A stretch of 64,000 bases of DNA from Pseudorasbora parva (GCF_024679245.1 NC_090173.1:53407806-53471805); one strand, 5' to 3'; counted from the stretch's first letter, positions 1 through 11,117 are shown. Notes: generated from the sequence alone by a model not told the origin. Numbers and translations: made by a program.

Positions 1-841
1 TTTTTAACTGTAGCATTTTTACAACCTTTGACCGTTAAAATCACGATCATTTTTTACAGTGTCTGTTTGTTTCCCATTTTATTAAACTACATAAACATAT
101 GTAGTACTAATAATTTATACTACACACAACATTTGTCAGTCATTGTATTTATTCACACAATATAAAAAGCAATATGATAGAGGTTCACAAAAAAAGAAAA
201 ATCTGTCATTTACTCATCCTTGCATTATTCCAATCTAAATCTGTATGACTTTCCTTTGTTAAACACAAAGGGAGGTGTTAATGTTAACCTTAAGTCAGGA
301 GATATTAAGCATAATGTTCCTTATACACTATTCACTTTTTTGAACAAAAGAAAGTGAATGGTGAATAAGAAACATTAACTCGAATGTCTAACAAAGTCAT
401 ACAAGTTTGGAACAACAACAGAAAAGTTACATGATAACAGCTTTTTCATTTTTAGTAGAGATAATGTAAATTGAAATCATTGAGATAATTGTAGAAGACT
501 ACAATTAAAGCTCTCATTAATAATAAGAAAAAAATTCTAAACAGATAAATAAAAATACCGGTATGCCAATAAAACAAAATGGTACAAATAAAGTACAGCA
601 CATGCAAATTATGCAATGACTGGGAATTTAAATAAGAACACGAACAAAAAAATGTAGAGAAAAATCCATAAAAATTCAGTGCACAGATGTTATAACAAAA
701 GAGATTAATCTATAAAATGTAAATTCTCATTTTAACTAATTACAGATTATGTTATTGCATATGTTATTTTACTGCAATCTATTTTTTCTATTGTACCTGG
801 TGTACATTAAACAAGCTAAAAACCCCAGGAACAAAACCCAG
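1..841. other. AT-rich DNA, no gene seen
   Basis: No reading frame of note and no terminal repeats or RNA gene are visible. The stretch is AT-rich with scattered poly-A and poly-T runs, as in teleost intergenic or intronic DNA. Confidence 0.5.
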
Positions 842-1171
842 AAGTTTTTATAAGCTGTTGACCCCAAAAAAACAACGAGTGTTTAAAGACTAAAGTGGAT
901 ACAGGCACTTGAGACAGAGCGCGTCATGCTATATTACACTGAGAACTACACACACTGGAGGGGAAAGTAATCAGCGACAGGAAATATAATATATAATATA
1001 TAAAACTGACATTTGGATATTTAACAAAAGGTTTACTGCACACGTAGGCATATGGAGTGTCAGGATCCCAAAATTGACCCATTCTTCTTGCTGAAGCTTC
1101 ACGTCTTATTGCCTGTATCCACTTTTGTCCTTAAACGCTTGTTTTTTGGGGTCGACAGCTTATAAAAACTT
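842..1171. repeat. Foldback MITE, about 330 bp
   Basis: The two ends are inverted copies of each other for about 60-70 bp. The left end begins AAGTTTTTATAAGCTGT and continues through GACCCCAAAAAA and GTGGATACAGGC; the right end (1100-1171) is its imperfect reverse complement. There is no coding capacity. A non-autonomous DNA transposon is the simplest reading; superfamily unknown, and no clear target duplication was found. Confidence 0.7.
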
Positions 1172-2255
1172 AGTTATGTGTTTTTTACCTTGTGTGCTGC
1201 ACACCTCGTCACAAATGAGCTTTTAGACATTGCCGTTTTTGTTATAAGTAAAAAAAGACGAGGTGACCGCTTCACGCAACACAAACTCAATGGAGAGCGT
1301 TGGAATGTTTCCTCCCCGGTGTGGGCGTGGCCTAAATACACTCTGTCTCTATTATTGTTCAATAAATAATATTTTATAATATTGGCATACCTGATTTTGA
1401 GAAACAGTCAAGTGTTTTAGTCTGTTTCACATTGGTACACTAAATAGATGTATTATAGCAAACAAAGTTTAGTCGTGTTCCTGAGTAATATCTGCATGCA
1501 CCTAATTCTGCAGAGAACATATAATACACCATTAGACAGCAATCCATATGAGACAGAAGTCTGGTCTGGAAGGTGGATCTGGAACCAACTTCTGTCCTGG
1601 TTTTCACAACATCTCTTGTTTATCCCTCTTCACAAACTGCCCTGAAATACAATTCAAACATCAACAAGGATTGTTATAAATATAATGTGAGGTTCATACA
1701 TTCACAATGCTCATCTGGCCTCGGTGGTGAAGTGTGCAGAAAATTCTGCCGGACTGAAATTTAGTCTTTTGGTCTTACCCTTCTTATACTAATGGTAACA
1801 AATTTATAACACAACAATAATTCACTCTCAAAACTACCTCTCTTTAATACTGCAAATACCACGTAGAGCCAAACATGGATGAAATCACAGAATCCAGTCA
1901 CAAATGGAATTTACTGTAGAATTTAAGCAGAACGTTACAGAATTTGAAAATATTCTTTATGTATAAATCAAAATAAGGGCTCTACAATGAATCAGATATT
2001 GATACAGACTAGTGTCTGAATATTAAAGCTCAAAAAGACTGGAACTGAAATCTGAAGTCTTTGTTCTGCCATGTCTATAGTATGTAAATAACTACTACTA
2101 CTTAAACCGAAGCACGCCAGACACTCGTGATGATTTCAGTATCTACTGTCTCCCTATACGCACACATGAACTGCATCTGCAAAGTTGATCTCAGAGTTAA
2201 TTAATGAACATTTAACCATTTAATTTGCTAGAATGATCAACATATACACACATGA
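1172..2255. other. No gene recognised
   Basis: Only short reading frames occur, in both orientations, with no recognisable domain. If the candidate minus-strand gene at 2317-3110 is real, this would be its intron or downstream DNA. Confidence 0.4.
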
Positions 2256-2307
2256 ATGTATGTATGGTTGTATGTATGGTTGTATGTATGTATGTATGTA
2301 TGTATGT
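2256..2307. repeat. (TGTA)n microsatellite
   Basis: A run of TGTA/TATG tetranucleotide units, slightly interrupted by TGGT variants on the left side. A simple-sequence repeat with no coding meaning. Confidence 0.9.
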
Positions 2308-2316
2308 TTTACTTAC

Positions 2317-3110
2317 AAGTCAGATAGTTCATAGTGCTGGACAGCCATCACAATCTAGGAACATAAACAATTTGTCACAGAGCCAACAATAAGTGGTAAA
2401 CTATACAATGTCACTCAGGTAGGTTTATTAGAAATAAATAAACTAGTGCATAGGTGAAAATGCAGCAAAAAAAAAAAAGAAAAAAAGATTAATATACAGG
2501 ATATATACAATATATAATATCGTAAGATACCAGAATTTACGTTTAGGTTTTACAGATGCATGGTTATATACGTGGTCAATACTTGTTTACTATGAAAGAT
2601 CAAACATGTTTGAAATAGCGCATGTGAGTGACGTCACCGAGTCACGTAAAGTGCAAACTGTTTGGTTAAATACTTAAATTAACGTTCCTTTCATTCAACC
2701 ATTGACAAATAGCCAGCAAAACATTAACAAAACCTCTTATCTACACATAATATGGAATTAAAAGCCCAACTTTCATAAATAAGAGCTCAGGGCTATAGTT
2801 AGCCTAACGTTACCTCTCATTAGCCTAACGGTTAAGAGGCTAACGGACTTTTTCCGAAGACACTAAACCATTTCTTAAAAGTAAATATTCAACAGAAGCG
2901 TGTTAGAAAGTGTCAAGAACAGTTGTATGTATTATATGTGTAATATTAGGGACTTAACTTACCTGAAATTAGTGAAAACAACAGTGACAGACGGAGCTTT
3001 GCTGCTTGTTGTCAGACGAGCTGCCCCGTTTCCATGGTAATTCCATTTGCTCCAGTTTGTTTAAAAGCGACTCGAATGTTCAACACGCACGCACGTTAAA
3101 CACGTCATGT
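2317..3110 (-). other. Candidate 5' exons of a minus-strand gene
   Basis: On the minus strand a GC-richer stretch (about 3110-2963) ends in TTTCAG followed by GTAAGT, like a first noncoding exon with a donor. Further along, 2354-2317 is preceded by CCTAG, contains an ATG (reading M-A-V-Q-H-Y-E-L-S-D) and is followed by GTAAGT at 2316-2311. The two pieces could be a 5' UTR exon and the start-codon exon of a host gene running off the left edge. I do not recognise the protein start, and no further exon in phase was found, so the spacing may be chance. Confidence 0.25.
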
Positions 3111-3263
3111 GTAATTTGTGCAGTGTTGCGTTACCATGAATACATATTTTTATACTGAAGTATAATATCCCGATAGTTAAGTAGGCCACCGTTTAAGTGG
3201 AAACTGCAGCCTATGCCTACGTAAAACTTTAAATGGAATGAGAATGAAAGCTTGTATAATACA

Positions 3264-3331
3264 AAATAATATAATATAATATAATATAATATAATATAAT
3301 ATAATATAATATAATATAATATAATATAATA
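3264..3331. repeat. (TATAA)n pentanucleotide microsatellite
   Basis: About thirteen near-perfect copies of a five-base unit (ATAAT/TATAA). Simple-sequence repeat. Confidence 0.95.
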
Positions 3332-3526
3332 CTCTAATATAGCTATTCTATCAGTTAAATGAGCACCTTAAAGTATATTCACAACATTGATATAGAATGC
3401 TCAGCTCTGCATCAGCCTCATCTGTTACTCGATCAGTCACTGAATCGTTGATGTTAAAATGTTACTGTCACGTTCTGTTTATATTCTGTGTATATTTTTC
3501 ACAAACAGAACGTAGCCTACCGTTGG

Positions 3527-3884
3527 AGGTTTGGCATATGGTTGTATTTTGGTACTACCATGACGTTTTTAAAACGTTTTATTCCAACGTGCAGATAACG
3601 TTATTTTAACACCTGAATAAAACGTCTCCCAAAAGTTGTAGTTTGGTCTAGTTTTGTTTTCGTAGTAAACAAACGTGATATTTACGTTTTTTTGACTACT
3701 TAAAGAAAACGTCCCAGATTGGTATTTTCACAACGTTTTTAAAACGTTTTATTTTGGTTACATTATTTTTCTATTTTAAAAAACGTTTTTAAAACGTCTT
3801 TAAAACGTTGTACTACAACATTACCTAATTGCAACCAGAATACAACGTTGTGGAACGTTGTAAAAACGTTTTGTGTTTGCTGGG
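3527..3884. repeat. End of a DNA element with AACGTT-type subterminal repeats
   Basis: The stretch is packed with variants of ACGTTTTTAAAACGTT and ends GTTTGCTGGG; the reverse complement of that end is CCCAGCAAAC. The same ten-base terminus begins the element at 25629, which also has a subterminal array built on a different motif. No matching left end was found, so this looks like a truncated member of the same broad group. Confidence 0.5.
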
Positions 3885-4249
3885 ATGTCTAAAATGGCGC
3901 AGATCCGTTACACGCTCAGCACGTGCGAGAGCCTATCGCGTGTGGTGATCGCTAACACTCAATTTAGATAACAATTCACACACAAAACATGACAAAAACA
4001 CATAACGTTACCTGGAAAAATACACACGGCCAAAAAGGATGGTTAAAGCCTCTGCATCACCGTTGCATGTCAAATCATAAAATAAACAGAGTTCGCAGTT
4101 CACACACACGTCATTTCATCATCACAAATAACACACATCTGACTCGAATGACAGAGCTAGGAGATGACAGACAAAAGCAGTAAACTGGTGTGTAGTATAG
4201 AAAGTTAGGCTTTGCACTTGAAAACAGTCCAAACTTAGTTGTTAAGAGA

Positions 4250-4970
4250 GAGCAATGATCAAATTGCGGCTTACCAGCAGCGACCCATCGCGAAACTGCT
4301 GATGTCCGGTTCGCGACCGAATCGTTCTTTTTAACCGGATCTTTATAGTGAACCGGTCGAACCAGTTCACCAAATCGAACTGAATCGTTCTATACGGTTC
4401 GCGTCTCAAAATCAGGGCTGATCCCACAAGTTAACTTTCTGACATGAGTGACAGTCTCTCAAACTAGAAATAAAACGAATATCTTGAAGTAGATGTTGTA
4501 ACTCCAATCGTTTGCTGAAGTGTTTTGCTGAGAGAGCTGATGAACTCACGAGCCGCTGATACTGAGCATGCGCGTGTAACCGAACGGTTCTCGGATCCTC
4601 GGTTCAGCAGTACAGATCGAAAACCGTTTCTGTCGGACACGTTCGATACTGAGAACCGATGAGCCGATGAGCTGCGCATGCGTGTTATTTGTTCAGAGGA
4701 ACGAAATACAGGTTAAGTGTATAAAACTAATCACGTTTGGAAACATAAAGCTGTCTCATCACTGTATTTAAAGTTTGGAAACAATGGATTGTAAAATGGT
4801 CAAATTAAACATTTATTTGTTTTATCAATAATGCATGATAATTTCAGGAACAGCTTTTATCTTATTTAATTTCTGAGTCGATACACATTTTAAAATGTAA
4901 TCAAAACAGTAGGTTTGATATAGACTATTCAGCTTGCAGCAGTTCGCAGCTCAGCACCCACAGCACACAC
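4250..4970. repeat. Interspersed repeat rich in GAACCGGTTC-like motifs
   Basis: Many variants of CGGTTCG/GAACCG occur. The block around 4560-4680 (GAAAACCGTTTCTGTCGG, CACGTTCGATACTGAGAACC) recurs in the same orientation at 15690-15860, on the other side of the hAT-bounded segment 4974-15660. The repeat may be one element with internal duplication that was split by the hAT insertion into its adjoining (CA)n tract. No coding capacity. Confidence 0.45.
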
Positions 4971-5578
4971 ACACAGGGCCGTGCACAGGGGGGGGTGGCC
5001 CGGTGGCTAGAGCCACTGCCCCTTTGCCCTCATCGGCTAAGGTGCCCCTCTTGCCCCCTTCCCTCCCTCACCCTCAGAGGATTCCCATAAAAGCGCTCTG
5101 TTCCGCTAAAAATCCACTAATTACACTAATCCGTTCCGTGTTTTCCCGCTCGCTCCGCAGCATCGCGTGGCTGTGTCCTCTCTCTGTGGTGTGGAGACGA
5201 CAGTTCCAGAATGTCGTCCCATTAACAGGTATATTACAAACTACAATCCACATTACAGACAGTGGTTGATCCGCGGAATTAGTAGTTTGTTTCAACAGTG
5301 CAAACATGGATTCAAAGCTCCAGCATGCCAGCGGGTAAATCGTCATATACTGAATACTGAATATTTAGCTGACAATTTGTCACTCTTTAACTTTTGTAAA
5401 ATAGATTTCCAAATTATAATCCATTTTACGAGTTAATACTAGTATCTATAACATACGTCATATTTATGATATTTTATTTAGAGCATATTAATCGTATACA
5501 TAATTAAAAAAGGTAATACAGGCTATTATATAAATTAGTTGTATCAGGGTACAATGGGGCAAAAGCACACCCTAATAA

Positions 5579-5625
5579 TAACAAATGCATAAGAAAAACA
5601 AATGCTTTTTCTTATGCATTTGTTA
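5579..5625. other. Perfect 20-bp hairpin
   Basis: TAACAAATGCATAAGAAAAA (5579-5598) is followed after a seven-base loop by its exact reverse complement (5606-5625). It lies just before a LINE-type 3' tail. It could be a transcript-end structure or a tiny foldback; function unknown. Confidence 0.8.
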
Positions 5626-5639
5626 TCCCTATTTTAATT

Positions 5640-5705
5640 CCTTTCTATGTAAAGCACTTTGAATTGCCATTGTGTATGAAATGTGCTATATAAATAAACT
5701 TCCCT
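5640..5705 (+). repeat. LINE 3'-end fragment (L2/Rex-like tail)
   Basis: The sequence GTAAAGCACTTTGAATTGCC followed by GTGCTATATAAATAAAC matches the well-known tail of fish L2/Rex-type LINEs and of SINEs that share it. Only the tail is present; no coding part adjoins. Confidence 0.6.
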
Positions 5706-5714
5706 ATAATAATA

Positions 5715-5806
5715 ATGGCAACTTTTTCAAAAAAGTTCATACTTGTGCAAAAAATCTCTAGCAACGTTTGCAGCATTTTCTGTTTATTTTGATGAATAAA
5801 GGGACT
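5715..5806 (+). repeat. NLR-intron-like sequence, left piece
   Basis: This piece aligns with 35900-35975 of the NLR gene intron, for example TTTTCTGTTTATTTTGAT with the following AATAA. Together with 15130-15430 it looks like a diverged copy of the intron that separates the repeat exon from the next NLR exon, interrupted here by a LINE. Confidence 0.5.
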
Positions 5807-6001
5807 GGGGTATACATCAATGAGCACCTTACCAAAAAGAACGCTGATATTGCGAGACAAGCACGGAGTTTACGAAAGCAAAACAAAATTCAAGCAACGT
5901 GGAGTAGAAATGGTCATGTGATGATTCGATTAAATGGAACGCCAGAAGAAGCAAGAGTGATTTCGGTAAGGGAAATCGTCGATCTGGAAAAGTTTAAATG
6001 A
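5807..6001 (+). pseudogene. LINE ORF1 C-terminal fragment
   Basis: About 64 codons are open to a stop at 5999-6001 and read V-Y-I-N-E-H-L-T-K-K-N near the start and end R-E-I-V-D-L-E-K-F-K. This resembles the C-terminal tail of ORF1 proteins of CR1/L2-group LINEs, which bind the element's RNA. The N-terminal part is missing because of 5' truncation. The frame is open further upstream (from 5768), but those residues come from intron-like DNA and are not part of the protein. The call rests on remembered family resemblance plus the ORF2 downstream. Confidence 0.55.
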
Positions 6002-6199
6002 ACATTATGGGGACATTGCTAAATAAATTGTGTTACACTAAGATTACTTTAACTAGTGTTAAGTTGATTATCTCTAAGAATGCTTTTTGTGTTAAAAAAA
6101 AATGCCTATAAACTTGAATATAAGATTTTCGTTAAGAATAGTCTGTTTAATGACTTAAAGACCAACGCTCATCTCTCATATAGTGTAAATATATTGGAT

Positions 6200-6375
6200 T
6201 TCCCTATCTCGAGGGAACTTCGAGCTGCGTCGAAACGCTAGGGGACGCCTCTGCGTGCCACGTCATGAAGCACTTGTGTAATCAGTCCAATAGCGGGACG
6301 ATACGTCACGGGCGGGTGACGTCATCGACCAGGAAGCTATAAAGCATGCCCGGACCAAACAGTCACTAGCTTCTG
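6200..6375 (+). repeat. DIRS left inverted terminal repeat
   Basis: About 150 bp (6226-6375) are the reverse complement of 11314-11464, including the TATAAAGCATGCCCGG stretch. The outermost 26 bp differ from the right end and match only the internal complementary region, as is normal in DIRS elements. A TATA-like TATAAAG lies at 6338-6344, about 100 bp before the gag start codon. Confidence 0.9.
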
Positions 6376-6443
6376 TGTCTTCACAAGCGCTCTGTGTGAT
6401 ATTGTATGTCCATTTATTGTGTGTGTGTCAAAGAGAAAAGAGA

Positions 6444-7928
6444 ATGTCTAGTCAGTTCAGGCGTTGTGTTCCTCCCTGCCCTCGTTACATCACGGGTGGA
6501 GATACACACGACCTGTGCGTTATGTGTTTGGGGCTCGAGCATGCCCAGTCAGCTCTCGAGGGGGTTGGCTGCGAGCATTGCGAGAGTCTCCCAATGCGTA
6601 CATTAAGATCACGCCGGGCACTCTTCGAGGAGAGTGCTTTGGCTCGCGGTCCTCAGGGCTCGGGTCCCGCTGCTGCCGAGGCACAGCGAAGGCTCGCGTC
6701 TTGGGGATCGCAGTTAGATCTGGTGGCGGGGTTAGAGACGGGTGATCCCCTATCTCTGCCCTTACCCGCTGGATCTCAAGCCTCAGCTCGCGAGTTGGAA
6801 GCACGCTCTGCGGTTTCTTCCGCTCGCGCTGAGGCACAAGATCAGCTGCAGCACTCCAGTTCCGAGGAACTGGATGTTGTAAGCGTAAATGAAACTGACG
6901 AACTACTTCCACCATTACACACACACGCACAGGAGGAGCTAATGGAGGTTGTCACTCGCGCCGTTGCCAGATTAAGTTTAGACTGGCCGGCCGAGTGTTA
7001 TGAGTCACAAAAACACACAAGCAGGCTAGATGAAAGATTTCTGCCCTCATATACTCAACCTCCTAGGCGGGGCTTGCCATTTTTCCCGGACCTCCACACC
7101 GAGGTGTCGAGGTCCTGGGCTAAACCAGCATCTGCCAGAGTCTTTAACCCGTCCACATCTCAATATTCAAATATAAACGGGTTGAAGGCTCATGGTTATG
7201 CGGCGATGCCGCGGGTGGAAGAGACGCTCGCGAGCTATCTCTCCCCCGAGTCAGCATCGTCGCTGCAAGCCCCGCAGCTGCCCACCAAGCCCGTAAGAAC
7301 AACATCAGCGCTGGTGGGCAGGGCGTACTCGGCAGCCGGGCAGGCGGCCGCCTGTTTACATACGGTGGCCGTCCTGCAAGCATATCAGGCAGATTTATTG
7401 GGGGATATAAATTAAGAAACTGAGGAAGTGGGGAGAGAAACGATCGCCGAAATTAGACGGGCGGCAGATTTGTCTCTTCGTGCCACCAGGGAGACGGCCA
7501 GATCCATCGGCCGCTCTATGGCAGCCCTGGTGGCCACGGAGAGACATTTATGGTTAAATCTATCAGATATAAAAGAAAGGGATAAGAAGTTTCTGATGGA
7601 TTCGCCCGTCTCGCCTACTGGCCTCTTTGGTGACGCTGTAACAACAGTCGTCGACCGTTACCAGGAGGCCAGGAAGCAGGCGGCGGCGTTCTCAAAATTT
7701 CTCCCCCGCAAATCATATCCCCCAGGGGCTGCCGGGCGGGGGCAGCCCCAGCCGAGTACGTCCTCCTCCGCAGCGCATCGAGCGCAACAGAAACAGAGCG
7801 TGGCCGCTCGGGCCCCCCCGCAGAGAGAACGGGGGTCCGGGCGACGCGCTCAGCCGGGACCTTCCCGCGGTAGGACGGATCTGAGGACCGTCCTTATCGC
7901 TAGGAAGGCCTCGGCTAAGAAGTCCTGA
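6444..7928 (+). pseudogene. gag: DIRS gag-like protein with one nonsense codon
   Basis: I start at the ATG at 6444 (M-S-S-Q-F-R-R), since the frame upstream lies in the terminal repeat and has no ATG. The frame has one in-frame TAA at 7413-7415 and then continues to a TGA at 7926-7928; the downstream part (A-T-R-E-T-A-R-S-I-G-R-S and onward) is clearly the same protein. Near the N-terminus are paired cysteines (C-P-P-C-P, C-V-M-C, C-E-H-C) suggesting a small metal-binding fold; the C-terminus is basic and rich in Ser, Pro and Gln. Similar ORFs are common in cyprinid DIRS elements and probably package the RNA. It sits 22 bp upstream of the polymerase ORF. Confidence 0.8.
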
Positions 7929-7950
7929 CGCCAAGAGCGCAGGGCTTCCG

Positions 7951-10113
7951 ATGGCAGTCCCCTCCGGGAAAGTGCGGCTCGCCGAGGCGCCCGCTCTTTC
8001 CCGGTGCCATCGGGGGGCCGGTCTGCCAACCCTGCCACCATTGGTGCTTCAGGGCGCGGCGGTCCCCGGCGAACGCATATCTCCATGTCCGCCCGGAAAC
8101 GTAGCGGCTTGGGGATGTTCGCGCCCTCTCGGGAGGGCCCCTGGGCGGTCAGTTCGGTTGCTACCTGCCGGTTATCCGTTACAGGACACCGGGCTGACCA
8201 CACAGGAAAATCCAGAGACCAGCCTCGAGAGGCTGGTTCCCTTAGTAGATTTTCTGGCAGCGTGGAAACTTCTGCCGAATGTCTCAGAATGGGTCCTGCG
8301 TACAATAGAAAAAGGGTACAGAATTCAATTCGGGTTACACCCGCCCGTGTTCAACGGGGTTACTGCCACGGTAGTAAGCCCCGAGCAGGCTCTGGTAATG
8401 GAACAAGAGGTACAGACTCTTCTGCGAAAAGAGGCTATAGAACGGGTCCCTCCCCACTGCAGAGAGTCGGGGTTTTACAGCCGGTACTTCATAGTTCCGA
8501 AGAAGGATGGGGGGTTAAGGCCTATCTTAGATCTGCGTCATCTAAACAGAGCAGTAAAAAGATTAAAATTCAAAATGCTCACGATAAAACAGATCGTGTG
8601 TCACATCAGGTCCGAGGACTGGTGTGTCACGATAGATTTAAAAGATGCGTACTTCCACATCTCCATCCTTCCGCAGCACAGACAGTTCCTCAGGTTCGCT
8701 TTTGGGGGAAAAGCGTACCAATATCGAGTGCTGCCATTCGGTCTAGCTTTATCGCCCCGCACTTTCACGAAGTGCGTGGATGCAGCTCTGGCTCCGCTGC
8801 GACTCCAGGGCATCCGCGTGCTAAATTACATCGACGATTGGCTAGTGTTAGCACAGTCGAAACAACTGGCGGTTCAGCATCGAGATGCTGTTCTCGCCCA
8901 CATGAAGGTGTTGGGGCTAAGGTTGAACGAAAAGAAAAGTATGTTGGCGCCACAGCAGAGCATTACTTTTCTGGGGGTAGTTTGGGACACGAGAACGATG
9001 TCGGCTCGGCTATCTCCGCCCAGGGTAAAAACGATCCTGAATACCGTCAACCAGATAAAGCTAGGCCAGTCACTCACTGTCAAACACTTTCAAAGAGTGT
9101 TGGGTTTGATGGCAGCAGCGTCCAACGTGATACCTTTTGGCCTGCTGTACATGAGACCCTTGCAGTGGTGGCTCAGGACCAAGGGGTTCTCCCCGAGGGG
9201 AAACCCTTTTCGCCTAATCAAGGTCACGCGGCGCTGCCTACGTGCCTTGGTGAAGTGGAAAGATCCTTGGTTCCTTTCCCAAGGTCCAGTTCTGGGGGCT
9301 CCTTGTCGTCGCGTAATGCTAACGACGGATGCCTCCCTAACTGGCTGGGGAGCGGTCATGAGTGGCCGCTCGGCCCAAGGTCTGTGGAGGGGCCATCAGC
9401 TCTCCTGGCACATAAACCAGCTGGAGCTGATGGCTGTGTTTCAAGCACTCAAACACTTCCTCCCAGACCTACGGGGCCGCCATGTGTTAGTTCGATCAGA
9501 CAACACTTCGGTGGTCTCGTATATAAATCACCAGGGGGGATTGAGATCGCGTCGGTTGTGGAAGCTCACGCATCACATTCTGATATGGGCCCAGGGCAAG
9601 ATACTCTCGCTCAGGGCGATGTACATCCCGGGGGTCCTGAATGTAGCGGCAGACTCCCTGTCGAGGCAGGGAGTGGTGCCGGGGGAATGGAGGCTCCACC
9701 CCGAGGTGGTGGAGGAGCTGTGGATCCGCTTTGGGCGAGCCCAGGTGGATCTGTTTGCGTCTCGAGAGACGACACATTGTCCAGCATTCTTTTCCCTCAC
9801 ACATCCAGCCCCACTGGGGCTGGACGCAATGGTACAGACGTGGCCGAGGCTGCGTCTGTACGCCTTTCCCCCTCTGGCGTTGCTCCCAGGAGTGCTGGAG
9901 AGAGTCCGCCGGGACGGGCTTCAGCTCTTATTGGTAGCCCCGTTCTGGCCGGGCCGAGTATGGCTCTCAGACATCATGTCTCTCCTAGAGGGTCCTCCCT
10001 GGGAAATCCCAGTCAGGAGGGATCTTCTTTCACAGGCCGGGGGGTCAGTACTGCACCCGCGCCCGGAACTGTGGAAACTGTGGGCTTGGCCCCTGAGGGG
10101 GCCCAGTTCATAA
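7951..10113 (+). CDS. pol: DIRS reverse transcriptase / RNase H / methyltransferase-like polyprotein
   Basis: The 720-residue ORF copies the element's RNA into DNA. Reverse transcriptase motifs run from about residue 190: L-D-L-R-H-L-N, then D-L-K-D-A-Y-F-H, the P-F-G-L-A block and the catalytic Y-I-D-D at residue 293. RNase H follows, with T-D-A-S (Asp about 460), Q-L-E-L and R-S-D-N. After it, V-D-L-F-A-S and A-F-P-P-L blocks correspond to the DAM-like methyltransferase region described for DIRS elements. The ATG at 7951 is in frame and close behind gag. No break is visible. The ORF ends just before the recombinase domain, which lies in another frame. Confidence 0.88.
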   Translation: MAVPSGKVRLAEAPALSRCHRGAGLPTLPPLVLQGAAVPGERISPCPPGNVAAWGCSRPLGRAPGRSVRLLPAGYPLQDTGLTTQENPETSLERLVPLVDFLAAWKLLPNVSEWVLRTIEKGYRIQFGLHPPVFNGVTATVVSPEQALVMEQEVQTLLRKEAIERVPPHCRESGFYSRYFIVPKKDGGLRPILDLRHLNRAVKRLKFKMLTIKQIVCHIRSEDWCVTIDLKDAYFHISILPQHRQFLRFAFGGKAYQYRVLPFGLALSPRTFTKCVDAALAPLRLQGIRVLNYIDDWLVLAQSKQLAVQHRDAVLAHMKVLGLRLNEKKSMLAPQQSITFLGVVWDTRTMSARLSPPRVKTILNTVNQIKLGQSLTVKHFQRVLGLMAAASNVIPFGLLYMRPLQWWLRTKGFSPRGNPFRLIKVTRRCLRALVKWKDPWFLSQGPVLGAPCRRVMLTTDASLTGWGAVMSGRSAQGLWRGHQLSWHINQLELMAVFQALKHFLPDLRGRHVLVRSDNTSVVSYINHQGGLRSRRLWKLTHHILIWAQGKILSLRAMYIPGVLNVAADSLSRQGVVPGEWRLHPEVVEELWIRFGRAQVDLFASRETTHCPAFFSLTHPAPLGLDAMVQTWPRLRLYAFPPLALLPGVLERVRRDGLQLLLVAPFWPGRVWLSDIMSLLEGPPWEIPVRRDLLSQAGGSVLHPRPELWKLWAWPLRGPSS

Positions 10114-10145
10114 ACACGGGTCTATCGACTGAGGTGATAGAGACC

Positions 10146-11117
10146 ATGTTGCACTCCAGAGCACCATCCACAAGGAGACTTTACGCACTCAAATGGAGAG
10201 TTTTTGTCGCCTGGTGTACGCACCAGACTTTGGACCCTGTTAACTGCCCGGTCGGTTCAGTTCTCGAGTTCTTGCAAGAAAAATTCTCCGCAGGGTTATC
10301 CCCGTCGACTCTGAAAGTGTATGTGTCGGCGATATCTGCGTATCATAATCCATTAGATAACGCATCATTAGGGAGACACCCGTGGGTCACGCGTTTCCTC
10401 CGTGGTACCTTGAGGCTTAGACCTGCGGCACGCTCCAGGGTGCCGACTTGGGACCTGGCCATAGTGCTGGAAGGCCTTATGTCGGCTCCCTTCGAGCCGT
10501 TAGAGGAAGTGTCAGAAAAGTTCCTCACACTAAAAACAGTGTTTCTCCTAGCAATTTCATCACTGAAAAGAGTAGGAGACCTACAGGCTCTATCAGTAGC
10601 ACCTTCATGCCTTGAATTTGCACCAGGAATGGTGAAAGCATTTCTCTTCCCGAGGGAAGGATATGTTCCCAAGGTCCCGACCAACGTGCCGGGACCAGTA
10701 ATGCTGCAGGCTTTCTGTCCGCCTCCGTTCACTAGTCAAGACCAAGAGAAGCTAAATCTGCTATGTCCGGTCAGGGCCCTAGATGCATATGTCCACAGAG
10801 CTGCCCTGTGGCGAAAGTCAGAACAGTTGTTTGTATGTTTTGGGTCCTCCAATAAGGGAAAACCGGCTTCAAAGCAGACGCTTAGCAAGTGGATAGTCGA
10901 GGCTATTTCGCTCGCTTATGAGTCGGTCGGACATCCTTCACCTATGAGGGTCCGCGCCCACTCCACTAGGAGTATGGCTGCCTCTATGGCTCTTATTTCG
11001 GGAGTTTCGCTGTCAGAGGTTTGTGATGCGGCTGGGTGGTCCTCTCCACATACATTTGTGAGGTTTTACAATCTTGACGTAGCCTCTACTCCGGGGTCCC
11101 GGGTGTTTCTGGGTTAA
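10146..11117 (+). CDS. DIRS tyrosine recombinase
   Basis: This protein integrates the circular DNA copy by site-specific recombination instead of using a DDE integrase. An N-terminal SAM-like part (R-R-L-Y-A-L-K-W, then S-P-S-T-L-K-V-Y) is followed by the catalytic domain: Arg in L-K-R-V-G-D-L (10569-10571), the H-S-T-R box (His 10959-10961, Arg 10968-10970) and the nucleophile Tyr in F-V-R-F-Y-N-L (11067-11069). I give the ATG at 10146; the frame is open far upstream to about 8004, so translation may begin earlier or by frameshift or reinitiation from pol. The stop is followed directly by the internal complementary region. Confidence 0.88.
   Translation: MLHSRAPSTRRLYALKWRVFVAWCTHQTLDPVNCPVGSVLEFLQEKFSAGLSPSTLKVYVSAISAYHNPLDNASLGRHPWVTRFLRGTLRLRPAARSRVPTWDLAIVLEGLMSAPFEPLEEVSEKFLTLKTVFLLAISSLKRVGDLQALSVAPSCLEFAPGMVKAFLFPREGYVPKVPTNVPGPVMLQAFCPPPFTSQDQEKLNLLCPVRALDAYVHRAALWRKSEQLFVCFGSSNKGKPASKQTLSKWIVEAISLAYESVGHPSPMRVRAHSTRSMAASMALISGVSLSEVCDAAGWSSPHTFVRFYNLDVASTPGSRVFLG

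Noticed and set aside
6520..6930. 136-codon minus-strand frame and other frames opposite the DIRS genes
   Set aside because: Shadows of GC-rich gag and pol; no domains.
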